In this document: positions 58,556-64,000 of the stretch, piece after piece
How the letters are laid out: each line of letters starts with the position of its first letter
How positions within the stretch are numbered: position 1 is the stretch's first letter
DNA from: Pseudisothecium myosuroides
Lineage: Eukaryota > Streptophyta > Bryopsida > Hypnales > Lembophyllaceae
Direction: 5' to 3'
Length of the DNA: 64,000 nucleotides
Assembly (NCBI GenBank): GCA_951799445.1
Contig: OX637292.1
Span: forward strand, 20,463,296 to 20,527,295
Notes under the pieces: model-generated
Databases searched by the model: none
The model's input: the letters and a program-made list of their open reading frames with translations, nothing else
Told to the model about the DNA's origin: nothing
Program-made: the position numbers and the translations under genes

Positions 58556-61198
58556 AATCTTACAAACTGTCTATAGTGTTGTTCAATTTTTTTTTTGCAT
58601 AATATAGAATACAATTGGCATTTTTTGTCTTGCATAATTACATTCAATTATTTTCTAATTCCAATCAAGCACACCCAATTTCAATTTCAAAAAAATAAAA
58701 CTCCATTTTTGATTAAATTTTTTGTTTAATATTCATGATAATTGATTGAAAAACATTGCTGGTGATTTTTTAAATTTGATTGCCTAGATATGTAGGAAAC
58801 ATCCATATGCACATCTTTTCTTCAATAAGCATCTCCAAAACAATTTCAAAATTCCTTCTATAGAATCAAACACCAAGCCTTAAATCAACCCAATTTATTG
58901 AAGGCATACTGCATGCATAACCACTAAAATACATTTACATGCAAAATTTCAATGTCAACTATGAGATCCATAGTAATTGTACACAAATAAGAGTCAGATT
59001 GGACACTTTGTCTTTCACCACAGTCATAAGCTACGCAATACCATGAAGATTGGTTAAAAATCCATAGAACTAGTTTGACCTAAAGGCAAACAACTAAAAA
59101 GTGCAAAGAACGAGCTGCCAATCTTTCCATAGATTTCATCACCCAAGGTGTTTCAGCATGACCAACCAACTAAACCAAGAGACAAAAGATATGAATATAT
59201 CCTTTGGTCAAGTATCAAAATAGTATGTACCAGACTAATGTCAGTGGATAGTTACTGAGGAGTGAACAAGGTTGTCACATTGGGCGGGTCAAAAGTCATT
59301 GGGTGCGTCCTTTTGGCGGACAAATCAAACGGTCTGGACAATGTAACAATCTCAAGGTTGTTACATTGGACAGGTCAAGATTACTAGATGTGTCTGCCGA
59401 GCGGACAAATTAAATGGTTTGGATGGACTATCCATCCAATGTGACAATTTTGATCCTAGAATCTGTTGTTGACTATAGATTGCTAGTCTTTTTTACAAGC
59501 GGCTTACCATTAGCTAGGAGCTCCTTGAATTCCACTTTAAGGAACATTTGGTCTTCCTTCACATCTTTCACAAAATAAAAAGTGACTTCCTTTTTGGATT
59601 TGAAACCCTCTGTGTAATTGTGCATAACAAAGATGTTGATCCCTACAGCTGTAGCAACTTATGCAACTTGTGCAATGGGTGGAGATGAAGAGCATCACTG
59701 AAGGGATGGATATTATTACAAAAAAGATGGACCTTATTGTTACAAAAAAATAGTGTAAGCTATAATAAGTACCTATAATGACTCGTGACAATAGCTTTAG
59801 ATACAAAAGCAAAGACTCATATACTTTTGACCATAACACAAGCACACATATATTATACTCAAAGTTACTCACATACATCCTTTGTGCCAATACTTGGCAA
59901 CAAAGTACACAACCTAATACAATTTGCGAGCTTTAGTTCACATTTCTCCAAACGTGACGAGCACATATCAAAAAGCAATACTGTCAACATTGTAGTAAAT
60001 TTTAACATCCCATGTGTCAGATGGCAGATAACTCTAATGATTTCATACTTCAAGAAGAGCGTTGCTTTGTCATCCGAGGTTTCTGATTCCAGACTGATGC
60101 TCAGCTGACATACTATGATCCAAGGTGTACTTTGTACTCGGAAATAGGTCATCTAGTGGGGTTTATACATCCAATACAACCTATTTCTGAATGTTTTCCA
60201 ATACATTTTGAATTATCTTGAGGAAGTCTTTGTCATTGACAAGGGGTTTTGATTTTAAAAGCAGTGCTAATATATGCATAGTCAACAACAGATTCTAGGA
60301 TCAAAATTGTCACATTGGATGGATAGTCCATCCAAACCATTTAATTTGTCCGCTCGGCAGACACATCTAGTAATCTTGACCTGTCCAATGTAACAACCTT
60401 GAGATTGTTACATTGTCCAGACCGTTTGATTTGTCCGCCAAAAGGACGCACCCAATGACTTTTGACCCGCCCAATGTGACAACCTTGTTCACTCCTCAGT
60501 AACTATCCACTGACATTAGTCTGGTACATACTATTTTGATACTTGACCAAAGGATATATTCATATCTTTTGTCTCTTGGTTTAGTTGGTTGGTCATGCTG
60601 AAACACCTTGGGTGATGAAATCTATGGAAAGATTGGCAGCTCGTTCTTTGCACTTTTTAGTTGTTTGCCTTTAGGTCAAACTAGTTCTATGGATTTTTAA
60701 CCAATCTTCATGGTATTGCGTAGCTTATGACTGTGGTGAAAGACAAAGTGTCCAATCTGACTCTTATTTGTGTACAATTACTATGGATCTCATAGTTGAC
60801 ATTGAAATTTTGCATGTAAATGTATTTTAGTGGTTATGCATGCAGTATGCCTTCAATAAATTGGGTTGATTTAAGGCTTGGTGTTTGATTCTATAGAAGG
60901 AATTTTGAAATTGTTTTGGAGATGCTTATTGAAGAAAAGATGTGCATATGGATGTTTCCTACATATCTAGGCAATCAAATTTAAAAAATCACCAGCAATG
61001 TTTTTCAATCAATTATCATGAATATTAAACAAAAAATTTAATCAAAAATGGAGTTTTATTTTTTTGAAATTGAAATTGGGTGTGCTTGATTGGAATTAGA
61101 AAATAATTGAATGTAATTATGCAAGACAAAAAATGCCAATTGTATTCTATATTATGCAAAAAAAAAATTGAACAACACTATAGACAGTTTATAAGATT
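58556..61198. repeat. Near-perfect 921-bp inverted repeat with an 801-bp spacer
   Basis: Left arm 58,556-59,476 and right arm 60,278-61,198 are reverse complements with almost no differences visible by eye (one near the outer end). The spacer 59,477-60,277 has short ORFs on both strands without motifs. Near identity implies a recent origin or ongoing conversion. There is no obvious transposase or TIR/TSD beyond the arms. Confidence 0.9.
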
Positions 61199-61223
61199 GT
61201 TGAATCCAACTGTACCGTGTATC

Positions 61224-61293
61224 TAGAAGATACATTTGTCTACAAGATACATTTGTCTACAAGATACATTTGTCTATAAGATACATTTGTCTA
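61224..61293 (+). repeat. 18-bp tandem repeat, four copies
   Basis: AAGATACATTTGTCTACA is repeated about four times with one substitution. Confidence 0.92.
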
Positions 61294-61389
61294 CTTACAT
61301 GTGGATTACGCAGGCCACGGCAAACCCATCCCCTTGCTCGTCCCTAATTTTATCCCTATAGAAAACACTGTAATTTTTTATTTGCCACA

Positions 61390-61595
61390 TACCCATCATA
61401 AAATTTGGAAAATTTAAATTCATGTTTGCAATTAGAAGCCCCAAATTAATTTTTTGTTTTGTCACCCATCATAAAATTTGGATGTGTTGAATTCCAACTT
61501 GCAATTAGAAGCCCCAAATTAGATTTGATTTGTAACCCATGATAAAATTTGGAAATGTTGAATTCATATTTGCAATTAGAAGCCCCAAATTAGCT
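61390..61595 (+). repeat. About 75-bp tandem repeat, three copies
   Basis: Each copy contains CCATSATAAAATTTGGA and TTGCAATTAGAAGCCCCAAA in that order. Confidence 0.9.
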
Positions 61596-61974
61596 AGATG
61601 AGGTGTAGAAGATAAACTAATCAAGCACACAATAGGGAGTTTTTTTTTACATGCACCCAATTACTTCGGGAAGGACAAGCCAAGGAGTTCGGTTACCCCG
61701 GCCGATACGCAGGGGACGTTCAATTAAATTATTAGTGAACTACCTGATGACCAAGAGGCTAAATTTTACAACTGGAGTTACATTTTCATTCTAAAAATGA
61801 ACATCTTTGAAGCAAAAAAGCAAAGAGGATCCATTTCATTGAGCCAAGTCCACGTTCTCATTCACATTACAAAGCTGCCACCATATTCCTAGTTGGCATG
61901 AAGCCTGCGCCCTAGCTACAGTAGATTGATACAAAACTTCGAACATTCATCAGAATTCAATGACTATGTTAACT

Positions 61975-62258
61975 GAAGACAATGTTTATCCCCAGGAAGA
62001 ACCTTTGGCCACAACATCAAACTAAAAAATCTCATCTGCAAGCACAAAACTCTTCCAAAACTCCTGCAAACCGATTCTCACAAAAACCACGACCTGCACA
62101 CAAACTGACAGAACTGAAGACAATGTTTATCCCCAGGAAGAACCTTTGGCCACAAAATCAAACTAAAAAAATCTCATCTACAAGCACAAAACTCTTCCAA
62201 AACGCTTGCAGACTGATTCTCACAAAAACCACGACCTGCACACAAACTGACAGAACTG
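61975..62258 (+). repeat. 138-bp tandem duplication downstream of the LPTNW gene
   Basis: Two nearly identical units starting GAAGACAATGTTTATCCCC at 61,975 and 62,113. The region just before (61,860-61,980) matches 31,215-31,370 beside LPTNW pseudogene copy 1. Confidence 0.9.
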
Positions 62259-62397
62259 GGTTACTGGGTCTGTTCAGCCCTGCTCCAAATCACGTTCACT
62301 TCACGTTCAATCTCCGTCAATTCACGTTGTGTACCTAAACATGCTTCTTGACAGCCACGACTTCGGCATCTTCACTTGAAACTGCCGTATTCACAGA

Positions 62398-63330
62398 TTA
62401 CATTCGCTTCCTCTTCCGACTGTTCAGGTAAGGCGGCGGTGCCGGACTGTCACCGTCAGGTTCAAAGCACGGATCGATGTGCTCCTTGATGATGGCAATC
62501 ATTCTGGCAGCTTTCTTGATCCCATGCGCACCAACAGAGTTTCCACATCGCATCACCCATGGCTTGAAATTTGAACCTGATTCCACAAGCTCGCAGTCAC
62601 TCCCATGAACCAACGGATTGCTGTTGTAAAACTCTCGGATACGTTGGGGGACGCCGTTATCTGTCAAGCTTAACCTGGGCTGAATGAAAATCATCACATC
62701 CAGTCGCTTCCAGTATAGAGACTTGTGATTCTCCATGTGAGCCTTGATTTCCTCCAAATACTCTTTCTTGTAGAACCGACTGTGATCCAATCCTGCGACG
62801 TAATGAGCAAGCTCTGGCGACTTGAACTTCAACGCTTCCTTGTTCTCCAGCAGGTTGGGTAGAGTCTCCAGAAGGCCGCGCTTCCTGGAAGACAAGGTAT
62901 CCACGTTGAGAGTGAACGGCTTCCCCATCGCAACGTTGAGGCTCCATGTTCGAAACGCAGAGAATTGTACACCCCGAGAAGACAACCCAAAGAGATTCTG
63001 CAGCCACTGATCTTCAAGCCATTTCTCTCTTGTAGGGAGCGTTCTGCCAAGAATTTTAGAAACTCCCCACGCACCGGACTCCAGTGCCTCCGAAGGAAGC
63101 TTTACAAGAGTCAGCTCTTGTAAGTGCAAATGGTGGAGCTCCTGGTCAAGAGGGATTGGGATCCCACTGGCAACAGCTCTAGCCCACGACTGAAACGCAT
63201 GAAATGATACGCCATGTAAGGACAACCCAAAGAGAGCAACCAGCCAACTCTCGTCCAGCCAGTTCGTCTCTGTCGGTAGCCCTGTGCCAAGAATTCTCGA
63301 TAAACCCCTGTCGCTACTTCCTGAAGCCAT
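62398..63330 (-). CDS. LPTNW-family protein, unrecognised (copy 3 of 3, 310 aa)
   Basis: Single exon starting at the shared MASGS context. Two modules of about 45 residues: LGTGLPTETNWLDESWLVAL (near residue 12) and LGRTLPTREKWLEDQWLQNL (near 95), each followed by F-LS-x-x-GV-x-F-x-A-F-x-x-W. The C-terminal half has EYLEEIKAHMENHKSLYWKR, then NGVPQRIREFYNSNPL, then KPWVMRCGNSVGAHG, then ARMIAIIKEHIDPCFEPDG, and a basic SRKRKRM end that could act as a nuclear signal. No transmembrane or secretion signal. The TAA stop aligns with CAA in pseudogene copy 1, whose frame continues AVSSED, and the same sequence is still readable after the stop here. Function unknown. Confidence 0.78.
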   Translation of the reverse strand: MASGSSDRGLSRILGTGLPTETNWLDESWLVALFGLSLHGVSFHAFQSWARAVASGIPIPLDQELHHLHLQELTLVKLPSEALESGAWGVSKILGRTLPTREKWLEDQWLQNLFGLSSRGVQFSAFRTWSLNVAMGKPFTLNVDTLSSRKRGLLETLPNLLENKEALKFKSPELAHYVAGLDHSRFYKKEYLEEIKAHMENHKSLYWKRLDVMIFIQPRLSLTDNGVPQRIREFYNSNPLVHGSDCELVESGSNFKPWVMRCGNSVGAHGIKKAARMIAIIKEHIDPCFEPDGDSPAPPPYLNSRKRKRM

Positions 63331-63807
63331 TGGTAGCACAAAGCTTTCGAAAAAAATTCAGAGGAAGTGTGGCACTGGATGCCAGAAATATGAAAAGAAG
63401 TGAAGGGGGACAACTTTTTTTCTACTTAGGAGGGTCTAATAAGCCTTGGAAAGGAATGCAAAGGAGGACGGTCATGGAGGGTGGACCGTACCGGTAGTGG
63501 AATTCAAAGCTACAAAGCCTCGGCGGCGGGGCAGTAATAAATGCACTCAAAACATAATAAAGCATAATAGGTTTGGATAGTACACTCAAAACATAATAAA
63601 GCATGTTATAATACAAAGAAGCGACGGGAGCCATTGTACATACATTCAATTCGGACAATTCCAGGAAGGTGGGGCTGGTAAATTCATGCATTAAAATGCA
63701 TTAATAAGAGTCGCAAAACTGTGCGCACTGACACCAGTTACAGAGCAGTCAAGGGTTTGCTGAATTGGCCTTCGTTACTTCGTTACCTAGAGTATATCAA
63801 TTTTTCC
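63331..63807. promoter_or_regulatory. Intergenic between LPTNW copy 3 and BTF3
   Basis: Upstream of the minus-strand LPTNW gene and downstream of BTF3. Contains a duplicated CACTCAAAACATAATAAAGC block (63,552 and 63,590) and a segment shared with 40,447-40,477. Confidence 0.5.
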
Positions 63808-64000
63808 CTACTTGGCGGCCTCCTCCTTGGCAGCTTCCTCGAACGTCTCTCCTTCTACTAACTCGGGGACTTCATCGTCTTCCTCCTCGGGAATCTCGCC
63901 CAGGTTGTCCTTCTTCTGGAACTGCTGGGCGAGCTTCTTCAGATTCGCCAAGTTGTCGGGGCCTAGCTGGTTGATAATGCTAGGCAGGATATCCTGGAGC
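63808..64000 (-). CDS. BTF3: Nascent polypeptide-associated complex beta subunit / BTF3, 3' end (partial)
   Basis: The minus-strand frame running in from the window edge reads LQDILPSIINQLGPDNLANL, then KKLAQQFQKKDN, then an acidic EEEDDEVPELVEGETFEE and ends at TAG 63,808-63,810. This is the C-terminal part of NAC-beta. With NAC-alpha it forms the ribosome-bound heterodimer that shields nascent chains. The LGPDNL and VPELVEGETFE motifs are diagnostic. The NAC domain itself lies outside the window. Confidence 0.95.
   Translation of the reverse strand, partial: LQDILPSIINQLGPDNLANLKKLAQQFQKKDNLGEIPEEEDDEVPELVEGETFEEAAKEEAAK

Noticed and set aside
59537..60152. ORFs in the spacer of the 921-bp inverted repeat
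   Set aside because: Overlapping frames on both strands with no motif or typical codon pattern.

Overview
The window looks like a nuclear chromosome segment of a green plant (streptophyte). Gene models have GT..AG spliceosomal introns, and the host genes are plant-type: a BCS1-like AAA-ATPase of the plant ASD class, a fructokinase with a Ser/Arg-rich plastid-type leader, a plant-like villin headpiece, and NAC-beta/BTF3. AT-rich intergenic DNA full of DNA-transposon debris, plus a DUF7869-type transposase-like gene, suggest a non-flowering lineage. That last point is inference. The species cannot be read from the sequence.

Layout. 0-7 kb: a foldback MITE, a dead PIF/Harbinger nuclease and a complete three-exon AAA-ATPase gene (minus). 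7-20 kb: gene-poor, with TTAA-flanked non-autonomous transposons, MITEs and a 1.2-kb inverted repeat. 21-25.4 kb: a seven-exon fructokinase gene (plus). 27-28.5 kb: a 216-bp tandem array. 30-41.6 kb and 61.8-63.3 kb: a decayed tandem segmental duplication. Its unit is a villin-headpiece exon plus a convergent gene of an unrecognised family (called here LPTNW after its motif). A two-exon hAT-like transposase gene (35.6-38.6 kb) sits inside this array. 56-61 kb: more TTAA elements and a near-perfect 921-bp inverted repeat. The window ends in the 3' part of a BTF3 gene (minus).

The centrepiece is a 13,124-bp element at 41,780-54,903. It has 29-bp terminal inverted repeats (28/29 matching) and a CTAC target duplication on both sides. 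It carries two large divergent genes. Gene A (minus) has two DUF8039-like modules followed by a DUF7869-type, RNase-H-like transposase candidate. Gene B (plus, six exons, every junction phase-consistent) contains a ParB/sulfiredoxin-like motif in the middle and an FCP1/NIF-like HAD domain that has lost its catalytic aspartates at the C-terminus. The element is peppered with about 32 copies of a 15-bp palindrome, TCGGCTGSCAGCCGA, and I see no copy outside it. All five introns of gene B and the intron of gene A carry copies. The central base switches from G in the left arm to C in the right arm. An element-encoded ParB-like protein together with an element-specific palindrome suggests a parS-like or operator-like recognition system; this is inference. 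Three in-frame TAG codons (one in A, two in B) suggest that this copy is decaying, or that amber codons are read through.
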